NCBI RefSeq assembly: GCF_029893105.1 | Contig: NZ_JARXWG010000014.1 | Location: 1-64,000, forward strand | Length of the DNA: 64,000 bases | Reading direction: 5' to 3' | DNA from: Parabacteroides sp. PF5-9 | GTDB taxonomy: Bacteria; Bacteroidota; Bacteroidia; Bacteroidales; Tannerellaceae | Shown: in pieces, positions 9,173 through 16,331 of the stretch | How the letters are laid out: the number at the start of each line of letters is the position of its first letter | How positions within the stretch are numbered: the first letter of the stretch is position 1 | The notes under the pieces: generated by a model | Database searches by the model: none | The model's input: the letters and a program-made list of their open reading frames with translations, nothing else | What the model was told of the DNA's origin: nothing | Program-made: the position numbers and the translations under genes

Positions 9173-10444
9173 TCAATCAATTTTCCGTTTAAAGAACCAG
9201 AATTCATTAAATGTGTAGTTCACTGTAAACCGAAAATATTGCTCATCAATCATCGATTTCAATTCCGGTCGTACCTTCACATATTCAAAAGAAATATTAA
9301 GTAACGAACGGTTATCAATCAATGGGAGGCCAAATCCTAAACTTGCTCCGTACTCTTTGTAGCCGTATGGGTTGTACATGTTTCCTTCCTTCATGGTGAT
9401 TTCCTGGTAGGAATTGCTGTAATGTGCTCCAACACGATATCTGACGCGACTAAAATAGGCTCTGTTCATGTACTCCGGTATATACTCGGCACCGGCAGCT
9501 ACGCGCATACGGTTTTTAAAATTATCCTTTTTATCAAAGAATGTAGCACTACTCCAATCTTCATATAAAAAATCTGCAGCTAACGTCAGTTTATTCTCTT
9601 TTGTATAGGATATACCTGCACCGTAAGAATGTGGTATATCAAATCGTTGTCCGGTTATGGTGTCGCTCTCCGCATTGGAGGTAGAACCTACGCTTTCAAT
9701 GGAATAAGAAGTGGTATTGAGTTTGTTGGACGGCGAATAGATAAGACCCAAGGTGAAACGCTCTCTGGCGCTGATCGGGTGTGTATATTGTACACCGAAA
9801 TCCAGTTTAATGTCTCTTACTTCAATACGTTCTTTCTTATATACATTATTGGCAACACTCGACGAAGGAAAAATAACATTCTGCTCATGTGTAATATTTC
9901 CAAAGAAATAGCCGACATTGGCTCCAACTGAAAGACGCTTCTTCCATATATCTATAGACAAACCAGCATACACTTCGTTTAATCCACCCGAACCAACAAA
10001 GTTTTCGGTATAGCTTAAATCTCCGTTAGTGATCTGATCGCCAAACTTATATCCGACATACGAATAAGGCAACATTCCTATACTCATCGCCATCCACCGG
10101 GTTATCGGAAATTGCATAGCAACATATTCAAAATTTCCATTGACATTCTTTCGGCTGTTCGCTCCATCGTCAAACCATGAAACTTGTCCGGCTGCACCAA
10201 AATCGAAAAGAAATGTTAATGAATCCATGCTGGTATAAGACGCCGGATTCATCGGATTTATTTGTTTAGAAGATCGTAACCCGATTCCTACACCTCCCAT
10301 TGCTCTTCCGGCTCCAAACGACCGATCTGCCAACTCTCCATACCCAAATCGTGTATATGGCGAATTGGTATTATTTTGCGCATGTAATGATAACTGAGTG
10401 AATATAAGAATACTTATAATTACTACCTTATTAATTTTCAACAT
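9173..10444 (-). CDS. Outer-membrane beta-barrel protein, FadL/OmpP1-like
   Basis: The 423 residues comprise a signal peptide (about 1-22, ending SLHA), then NSPYTRFGYGELADRSFG and GRAMGGVGIG, a hallmark of this Bacteroidota family. An alternating beta pattern typical of an outer-membrane barrel runs to an aromatic-rich C-terminus. Hydrophobic-substrate transport is known for FadL, but the Bacteroidota branch is not characterised. The start overlaps the end of coaX by 14 bp, which points to translational coupling. The downstream genes TPR, lptC and PPIase are also envelope genes. Confidence 0.83.
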   Translation of the reverse strand: MLKINKVVIISILIFTQLSLHAQNNTNSPYTRFGYGELADRSFGAGRAMGGVGIGLRSSKQINPMNPASYTSMDSLTFLFDFGAAGQVSWFDDGANSRKNVNGNFEYVAMQFPITRWMAMSIGMLPYSYVGYKFGDQITNGDLSYTENFVGSGGLNEVYAGLSIDIWKKRLSVGANVGYFFGNITHEQNVIFPSSSVANNVYKKERIEVRDIKLDFGVQYTHPISARERFTLGLIYSPSNKLNTTSYSIESVGSTSNAESDTITGQRFDIPHSYGAGISYTKENKLTLAADFLYEDWSSATFFDKKDNFKNRMRVAAGAEYIPEYMNRAYFSRVRYRVGAHYSNSYQEITMKEGNMYNPYGYKEYGASLGFGLPLIDNRSLLNISFEYVKVRPELKSMIDEQYFRFTVNYTFNEFWFFKRKID

Positions 10445-11159
10445 TATACTCTAAGATTCTGTTTAATCCCATCAACACTAAATTAATGTCTGCAAAGATG
10501 CAGTTTTTTAGTCGTCTTTCAAAATAAAACGAATGACCTCCTGTTAAAAAAACCAAAAGATCGGGATATTTTGCTTTCAGTTTATCGATATATCCATCCA
10601 TTTCGAAAATAATTCCATGTACAACGCCTGCTTGAATAGCCGAACGGGTGTTTACTCCGATCAATGGAACCTCTTCTTTTTCGTTTACCAACGGTAATTT
10701 CTTTGTAAACTCATGCAGTGCCCTGAAGCGTGTTGTCATTCCCGGGGAGATGTTCCCGCCCAGATACAGTCCGGAAGCCTCAATGACTTCATACGTAATT
10801 GCTGTTCCGGCATCGATCACCAGGATGTCTTTTCCGGGTTGCAGGTAATTCGCCCCGACGGCCGCTGCCAGACGGTCTTTTCCTAACGTTTCCGGCGTTT
10901 CATACCCGATTGTAATCGGTAAAGAGACATGTTCGTTCAGCAAAATGAATGCAGGTAATTTCTCTTTTAAAAACAGAATGACATCATCACTGATTCCGGT
11001 TACAGTCGACAGTATACCGTTTGTCGGACTATACGTTTCAAGCAATGAGGTGACAACACTCAGGTCAAATACGTTATAGGTAAGCGAGACTTCCAACTGT
11101 CCCTTATTGTATATTCCAACTTTTGTCGATGTATTACCTTGCTCGATAATCAGATTCAC
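10431..11159 (-). CDS. coaX: Type III pantothenate kinase
   Basis: CoaX phosphorylates pantothenate in the first step of coenzyme A synthesis, in the cytoplasm. I chose GTG 11159 (242 residues, starting NLIIEQGNTSTK). The longer reading starts at TTG and adds a hydrophobic tail not seen in the family. Type III motifs are present: ETLGKDRLAAAVGA, VIDAGTAITYEV and GGNISPGMTTR. The usual first-motif aspartate (DxGNT) is Glu here (EQGNT). It is the first gene of the envelope operon and overlaps the next gene by 14 bp. Confidence 0.9.
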   Translation of the reverse strand: MNLIIEQGNTSTKVGIYNKGQLEVSLTYNVFDLSVVTSLLETYSPTNGILSTVTGISDDVILFLKEKLPAFILLNEHVSLPITIGYETPETLGKDRLAAAVGANYLQPGKDILVIDAGTAITYEVIEASGLYLGGNISPGMTTRFRALHEFTKKLPLVNEKEEVPLIGVNTRSAIQAGVVHGIIFEMDGYIDKLKAKYPDLLVFLTGGHSFYFERRLKNCIFADINLVLMGLNRILEYNVEN

Positions 11160-11413
11160 TTCGCTGAATTTTACGGCAAAGAAAAACAAAATTGGTGATA
11201 AATAGATCAATACGGCTGGTAATTTTTGTCAAAAAGCTAAGTTCATACCGGTTATTTAAATATTCTTTAGGATGGAAGCCTGTCAGTTTTAAAAAATGTA
11301 AATCGATAGTCGTTATAAAATGGAATAACAACAAAATTCCCTTAGGCAATACATGTCAAGAGAGAACCAAATCAAAAATCGTCACGTCGCTGTCGGTTTA
11401 TTTGAGGCATCAT

Positions 11414-11543
11414 AAACACTTTTTTGTTAGAGGTACCTCTAAATAATTTTAGACGTACCTCTAAACGGATTTAGACGTACCTCTAAATTGTTTTAGACGT
11501 ACCTCTAACAGAAAACAGAGGTAGGTGTCACAGAAAAGTGTTT
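11414..11543 (+). repeat. Intergenic repeat element B, five-module 22-bp family (complete copy)
   Basis: Imperfect terminal repeats, AAACACTTTTTTG at 11414-11426 and CAGAAAAGTGTTT at 11531-11543, match as inverted repeats at 12 of 13 positions. Between them modules start at 11427, 11449, 11471 and 11493. A fifth, inverted module (AGAGGTAGGTGT) starts at 11517, still in the 22-bp phase. In this orientation TACCTCTAA is constant and the left half varies (AGAGG or AGACG). Linkers are TAAT, CGGA and TTGT. It lies about 45 bp before the cysK promoter box. Confidence 0.93.
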
Positions 11544-11586
11544 TTTATGGAACAAAAAAACCGACAGCATGTTGTATTATAATCGT

Positions 11587-11594
11587 TATATTTG
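11587..11594 (+). promoter_or_regulatory. Bacteroidota -7 promoter element of cysK
   Basis: TATATTTG matches TAnnTTTG and lies 77 bp before the cysK ATG. I see no clear TTTG box 19 bp upstream. Confidence 0.55.
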
Positions 11595-11671
11595 TACAAA
11601 GAAACGATCCATGTAGCGGATTTTTTTTTGATACCTCCTCTGAAAATCAGGTATAATATAAAAAAATCATT

Positions 11672-12619
11672 ATGACACAGTATGCAAAACAATTAACTGA
11701 TTTTATCGGCCGTACTCCTTTATTGGAGTTGTCCCGTTTTAATGCAGCCAATAAATTGGATGCGGTTTTGGTGGCCAAACTGGAGTGTTTTAATCCGGGA
11801 GGAAGTGTGAAAGATCGTATCGCTTTAGCGATGATTGAAGATGCGGAATCAAAAGGTTTGTTGAAGCCGGGTTCTACAATAATCGAACCGACCAGTGGAA
11901 ATACAGGGATCGGTTTAGCACTTGTTTCAGCCATAAAAGGATATACATTAATTCTTACGATGCCCGAGACAATGAGCCTGGAACGCAGGAATTTGTTAAA
12001 AGCATTGGGAGCACAATTGGCATTAACACCCGGAGAAGAAGGGATGAAAGGGGCGATAGCCAAAGCGGAAGCTTTACGTCTGCAGATCCCGGATGCCGTC
12101 ATATTGCAGCAGTTTGAACATCCGGCTAATCCGATGGTACATAGGCATACTACGGCCGAAGAGATCTGGAAAGAGACCAACGGCGAAGTGGCTGTTTTTG
12201 TGGCGGGAGTAGGAACGGGCGGAACAGTGAGTGGGGTAGGTGTGGGATTGAAAAAGTATAATCCGGCTATTCGTATTGTAGCAGTGGAACCGGCCGACTC
12301 TCCTGTATTGTCGGGAGGAAATCCGGGGCCGCACAAGATTCAGGGTATAGGAGCCGGTTTTGTTCCAAAGAATTATCATCCGGAAGTCATCGATCAAATC
12401 ATTCGGGTTAGTAATGATGATGCGATTCGTACCAGTCGTGATCTGGCTCGAAAGGAAGGACTTTTGGTCGGTATTTCATCGGGAGCAGCAGCTTATGCGG
12501 CTGTTCAGTTGGCAAAATTACCGGAATATAAAGGGAAGACTATCGTGACATTATTGCCTGATACCGGAGAACGTTATCTCTCCACGGTGTTGTATGCTTT
12601 TGATGATTATCCATTATAA
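11672..12619 (+). CDS. cysK: Cysteine synthase A (O-acetylserine sulfhydrylase)
   Basis: CysK makes L-cysteine from O-acetyl-L-serine and sulfide, using pyridoxal phosphate in the cytoplasm. The 315-residue protein carries the PLP lysine at about residue 47 ([12 protein letters not shown]). It also has the substrate loop [11 protein letters not shown] and the phosphate-binding [12 protein letters not shown]. The C-terminal [11 protein letters not shown] is typical of CysK. It is monocistronic, with its own promoter box and a strong terminator immediately downstream. Confidence 0.96.
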   Translation: MTQYAKQLTDFIGRTPLLELSRFNAANKLDAVLVAKLECFNPGGSVKDRIALAMIEDAESKGLLKPGSTIIEPTSGNTGIGLALVSAIKGYTLILTMPETMSLERRNLLKALGAQLALTPGEEGMKGAIAKAEALRLQIPDAVILQQFEHPANPMVHRHTTAEEIWKETNGEVAVFVAGVGTGGTVSGVGVGLKKYNPAIRIVAVEPADSPVLSGGNPGPHKIQGIGAGFVPKNYHPEVIDQIIRVSNDDAIRTSRDLARKEGLLVGISSGAAAYAAVQLAKLPEYKGKTIVTLLPDTGERYLSTVLYAFDDYPL

Positions 12620-12623
12620 AAAG

Positions 12624-12662
12624 CGAGTCCGGTCTGAAATGCAGACCGGACTCGTTTTTTTC
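12624..12662 (+). terminator. Strong intrinsic terminator of cysK
   Basis: A perfect 13-bp stem, CGAGTCCGGTCTG with CAGACCGGACTCG, has a 5-nt loop and is followed by eight T. It begins 5 bp after the cysK stop codon. Confidence 0.95.
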
Positions 12663-12683
12663 TATTTATCAGTTATACATCTG

Positions 12684-12884
12684 TTAAACTAATTCGACAT
12701 ACAATATGCCATTTTGATTGTTGAAACGGATTTTATTTTCCCGTGCCAGCCATCCTAACGCCATGAAAATATGGGATTCACTCCAATGGGTTAATTCTCC
12801 GATTTTACGGATAGAGGTGCTCCTTTTTTCGGCCAATATCTGCCACACCCGCCCTGCATTTCTGCCTACATCATTCTTTTCCAT
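12684..12884 (-). CDS. Small winged helix-turn-helix protein (DUF2582-like)
   Basis: The 66-residue protein is made almost wholly of a winged-helix fold: GRVWQILAEKRSTSIRKIGELTHWSESHIFMALGWLARENKI followed by a short beta wing. This matches the DUF2582 small wHTH family common in Bacteroidota, whose targets are unknown. I use ATG 12884, since the frame upstream of it only offers TTG at 12893. It stands alone, convergent with cysK and divergent from the beta-propeller gene. Confidence 0.8.
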   Translation of the reverse strand: MEKNDVGRNAGRVWQILAEKRSTSIRKIGELTHWSESHIFMALGWLARENKIRFNNQNGILYVELV

Positions 12885-13101
12885 ATAATACAAGATTTTG
12901 ATTTCGCTTAAAACTAATAAAAATAACCATATAAATCAAGCCTTTTGAGATGTTTTTATCCGAAAACATCGTTTTTCTGTGTTATAACAAGAAAAAGACC
13001 GTTTTGTTCATTGTTTTTGTTTTTCTTGTTCATGATATTCAATAAATAGCTGTTTCTTTCGTTTCTACAAAGTAGAAGCGTTTAATTGAATAGATGGAGC
13101 G

Positions 13102-14166
13102 ATGAAGCGAACTTTTGGAATTTTATTGGTGGTGCTGGCCATAGGCTGTGCAAAAACAATCTATGAGCGGGTAAATAATGATGTTGTAAAAACGTTTATG
13201 ACGGGAGTCTTATCGGATATCGCTGATGAGGTTATTGCTATTCCATTGGAACTGCCTGAGGGTGAGTTTATAGAAAAGGTCAGGAGTGTACGAAAAGAAG
13301 GGAATAACCTGTTTCTGATCAGTAACGAGGTGCTTTATCGTTTCGACAAAGCAGGTAAATTTATTTGCCGCATAACGAATCCGGAAGAGATTCAGGTAGC
13401 CGGTTATGTTGTTTATCAAACCAAACGCGAATTGATTGTTTTAGGGAATAAAGATGATATTTTTTACTATTCGTATGATGGGGTTTTATTGGAGAAGAAA
13501 AAATTAAAGAGTGATTTTCAGCATCATCAGATGTCGTCGGTTGCGCTTTACCGAGACCGGATATGGAGTATGGAGGAGTACGCATCGATTGATGCGGATA
13601 CCGGCAGTCTACGTATAGAGAAGGCTGTGGTCGAATACGATACCTCATTCAACAAAATCACTACGCGTTCGTTATCACCTGTTGATTTGGGCAGAGCACA
13701 ATTTGCTCAGGTGTATCCTATTCCGCGGTTAGCTGTTGCTGATCATTCCGGGATGCTCTATGCCTATGTGCCTTCTACGACCGATGAGTATTTATTGCAA
13801 GACACATTATCTCTGAAAAATCGTTGGGAAGATGCCACCCGAGATGCCTGGCAAGAGCAGATGGTGTCTCTGTTTCCTTTCTGTTTGGGTAGTCGTTTCT
13901 GGATCGCAAATTATCAACAGAACGGAGATCAGTCTTTAAATTATTCTTATTGTTATGATTTTAAAAACGATATTTCCTGGCAGAAAAGTGAGGGTTGGAG
14001 AGATGATTTTTATCAAACAGGCATGATTAATGATCTGGATTCGATCGATATCTATAATCATTCCTATTGTTTTTTTAAAACGGGAAAGGAGTTGGAAACC
14101 TCTTTCCCGGATAAGGAGAACGAATTGCAAGCAGTCTTGTTTATCGTAAAAATAAAACAGGCCTGA
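13102..14166 (+). CDS. 6-bladed beta-propeller lipoprotein
   Basis: The 354-residue protein has a lipoprotein signal (MKRTFGILLVVLAIGC, lipobox Cys at about 16). Repeated beta strands follow, of the type IRSVRKEGNNLFLISNEVLYRFDKAGKFI, which marks the Bacteroidota 6-bladed beta-propeller family (BF2867/DUF4934-like). Such proteins are surface or periplasmic and mostly uncharacterised. The gene has no operon partner. Its stop codon is embedded in an 18-bp palindrome shared with the convergent helicase gene. Confidence 0.82.
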   Translation: MKRTFGILLVVLAIGCAKTIYERVNNDVVKTFMTGVLSDIADEVIAIPLELPEGEFIEKVRSVRKEGNNLFLISNEVLYRFDKAGKFICRITNPEEIQVAGYVVYQTKRELIVLGNKDDIFYYSYDGVLLEKKKLKSDFQHHQMSSVALYRDRIWSMEEYASIDADTGSLRIEKAVVEYDTSFNKITTRSLSPVDLGRAQFAQVYPIPRLAVADHSGMLYAYVPSTTDEYLLQDTLSLKNRWEDATRDAWQEQMVSLFPFCLGSRFWIANYQQNGDQSLNYSYCYDFKNDISWQKSEGWRDDFYQTGMINDLDSIDIYNHSYCFFKTGKELETSFPDKENELQAVLFIVKIKQA

Positions 14167-14176
14167 TATCAGGCCT
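14159..14176. terminator. 18-bp palindrome carrying the stop codons of two convergent genes
   Basis: AGGCCTGATATCAGGCCT is perfectly palindromic. It contains TGA of the beta-propeller gene (14164-14166) and, on the other strand, TGA of the helicase gene (14171-14169). A T-rich stretch follows on the plus strand and a CTGTTTTATT stretch on the minus strand, so it may act as a compact two-way terminator. Confidence 0.6.
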
Positions 14177-15443
14177 TCTTTTGGGGTTTTCCGGTCTTGT
14201 TTTTGTTGGAAGGATTGTTTTTTTGACCGGCAGGTCTTTTTGTTGTTCGTGAATGACTCCCTTTTTTTCGGAACTGTCTATATTTCTCCGGTTCATATAA
14301 GGGGACTTCTCCGAATTTAGTATCGATAGGTATTTTATAGACCTCTTTTTCCAGAAAGTCCTCTATCCGTTTAAATTGCGCTTGCTCTTCTACAGAGACG
14401 AAAGTGATAGCCACTCCGGCTCCGTCGGTTCCCCGGGCTGTTCTTCCTATACGGTGGACATAATCTTCCGGATCATGCGGTATATCAAAATTAACGACCA
14501 ATGTGATATCATTAATATCTATGCCGCGCGAAACAACATCGGTGGCAACAAGAATATCGATCCGGCCGTTTTTGAATTCTTTCATCACCTCTTCCCGTTG
14601 TGCCTGTTCCAGATCGGAATGCATGGCGGCAACATTAAACTTCATACGTTTGAGCGTCGAAGCTAACTCTTTTACCTTTAATTTAGAGGAAGAAAAAATG
14701 ATCACCCGCTTCGGTTTACTTTGCGAGAAGAGATCTTCCAAAATCGGCAATTTCTGCATATCATAACAGATATAGGCCGTTTGCATAATCGATTCGGGCG
14801 GGCGTGAAATGGCTATTTTGATCTCTTCAGGATTTTTCAGAATCGTTTTTGCCAATGTGCGGATCTTAGGAGGCATAGTGGCTGAAAACATGATGACCTG
14901 ACAGGAGGCTGGCAGTTGTTTGTATACCTGCATGATGTCGTCATAAAATCCCATATCCAACATTCGGTCGGCTTCGTCTAAAACAAAAAAGGAGACTTGG
15001 GATAAGTCGACTGTGCCTAATTTAATGTGAGATAACAGTCGTCCGGGGGTGGCTATAACAATATCGGCACCCATTTCAAGACCTCGCTTTTGCTGTTCCC
15101 AGGTAACCCCGTCGGTACCTCCGTAAACAGCTACAGCAGAGACAGGGATGAAGTAAGTAAATCCTTCGATCTGTTGATCGATTTGTTGAGCCAATTCACG
15201 GGTAGGTGCCATAATAATGGCATTCACTGCGTGATCAGGATGTTGATTTTTGCTTAATTCGTTAATAATTGGCAATACAAAGGCGGCTGTTTTCCCAGTT
15301 CCTGTTTGTGCACATGCGATAAGGTCGTGACCTTCTAAAATAACTGGAATTGTAAGTTCTTGGATGGGAGTTGTTTCTATAAAATTCATGGCATCAAGTC
15401 CATCCAATACATCATCTTCCAGTTTCAGTTCATCAAATCTCAT
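14169..15443 (-). CDS. rhlE: DEAD-box ATP-dependent RNA helicase, RhlE type
   Basis: The enzyme unwinds RNA, probably in ribosome assembly or mRNA turnover. All motifs are in order in the 424 residues: Q motif (about 18-32), Walker A AQTGTGKT, PTRELAQQ, TPGR, DEAD (VLDEADRML), SAT, and HRIGRTARG in the second RecA domain. A basic, disordered tail (KKGSHSRTTKRPAGQKNNPSNKNK) ends the protein and probably binds RNA. RhlE rather than CsdA or DbpA is inferred from length and tail; the exact paralogue is uncertain. Confidence 0.92.
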   Translation of the reverse strand: MRFDELKLEDDVLDGLDAMNFIETTPIQELTIPVILEGHDLIACAQTGTGKTAAFVLPIINELSKNQHPDHAVNAIIMAPTRELAQQIDQQIEGFTYFIPVSAVAVYGGTDGVTWEQQKRGLEMGADIVIATPGRLLSHIKLGTVDLSQVSFFVLDEADRMLDMGFYDDIMQVYKQLPASCQVIMFSATMPPKIRTLAKTILKNPEEIKIAISRPPESIMQTAYICYDMQKLPILEDLFSQSKPKRVIIFSSSKLKVKELASTLKRMKFNVAAMHSDLEQAQREEVMKEFKNGRIDILVATDVVSRGIDINDITLVVNFDIPHDPEDYVHRIGRTARGTDGAGVAITFVSVEEQAQFKRIEDFLEKEVYKIPIDTKFGEVPLYEPEKYRQFRKKGSHSRTTKRPAGQKNNPSNKNKTGKPQKKA

Positions 15444-15508
15444 TATACGATTAATTTTTGGTAAAGATAGATAAAATTCAATAATGTGAGCGGGAAACCG
15501 TCTTTTGG

Positions 15509-16327
15509 TTATGGATAATAGCGTTTATAGATTTTATTGTATACGCCATTTTTGCGTATCTGACGCATCCAGGAGTTTAAACTATCGAGTAAGACAGGCG
15601 AATCTTTCCGGACTGCCCATGACTGTAATTGAGTGAAACTGATATCGGTATCAATATCAATTTCAGGGAACTGTTTTTTTGACTTCAATGCAATTTGCTG
15701 ATCGCATACGACATAGTCGATATCTCCTTTGGCCACCATAATAATGAGTTGTTCGGAAGAGTATACCTTATCTTCTACAATATAAATCGTATCTCCAATT
15801 TCATGTTCCAGGTTACGGATACGTAGTATGGCCGGAGAGTTTTCAGGGATATAGAGTGTCTTTCCCGCCAGATCTAATTGATTACGGATAGGAGGGATGT
15901 TGTTATTGGCTTTTGCTGTCCGCTGAACAAGTACCTGTTTATTCAGAACAATAGGATCGGTAAAAAGATAAAGTTCCCGGTTTTCGATCGTCACTGGTAT
16001 ATTTTGAGCAATGATATCACACTGTTGTGTCGTTAATTGATCAAAGCTTTTTGTCAGACTCATTTCCAGTTGAATTTGAACTTCCAATCCTGATACCTGC
16101 GCGATGGCCTGTGCCAGTTCGTATTGAAAACCTTCGATGGTATCTCCAGAAATATAGTATCCTGATTGATTATATTCGGTGACCATCCGTAGAACTCCTT
16201 CTTGGCGGATTTCCTCATAATCTCTTGGTGATATCGTTTTGTTTTTAAGATACCAAAGCATTATCATACTGATTACGGCAAGAAATAGTAATACGATATA
16301 AACCGTAAAAAGTTTTTTGAAACGCAT
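15509..16327 (-). CDS. Membrane-anchored substrate-binding protein, family 3
   Basis: The 272-residue protein has one N-terminal membrane helix (about residues 8-27, uncleaved by appearance). A bilobed periplasmic binding domain of solute-binding family 3 follows (LRMVTEYNQSGY, GFQYELAQAIAQ, CDIIAQNIPVT, TDPIVLNKQVLVQR, INSWMRQIRKNGVYNKIYKRY-like end). The domain also occurs in MltF, but here there is no transglycosylase domain after it. No ABC permease gene is nearby. It is 4 bp behind a porin gene, so the pair is likely co-transcribed. A ligand cannot be named. Confidence 0.8.
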   Translation of the reverse strand: MRFKKLFTVYIVLLFLAVISMIMLWYLKNKTISPRDYEEIRQEGVLRMVTEYNQSGYYISGDTIEGFQYELAQAIAQVSGLEVQIQLEMSLTKSFDQLTTQQCDIIAQNIPVTIENRELYLFTDPIVLNKQVLVQRTAKANNNIPPIRNQLDLAGKTLYIPENSPAILRIRNLEHEIGDTIYIVEDKVYSSEQLIIMVAKGDIDYVVCDQQIALKSKKQFPEIDIDTDISFTQLQSWAVRKDSPVLLDSLNSWMRQIRKNGVYNKIYKRYYP

Positions 16328-16331
16328 GCGA

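Larger units (their letters stand above)
11160..11671. other. Divergent intergenic region between coaX and cysK, holding repeat B
   Basis: About 510 bp without a gene. It contains repeat element B at 11414-11543 and the cysK promoter box at 11587-11594. Open frames in it are short, start at TTG and resemble no protein I know. A coaX promoter must lie in it on the minus strand, but I see no clear TAnnTTTG match. Confidence 0.6.

Noticed and set aside
11414-11543. CRISPR array
   Set aside because: The linkers between modules are only 4 bp and partly shared between copies, not 30-bp unique spacers, and no cas genes are present.
11647-12336. 229-codon minus-strand frame opposite cysK
   Set aside because: It is low-complexity in Pro, Thr and Ala and is the complement of a real cysK gene.
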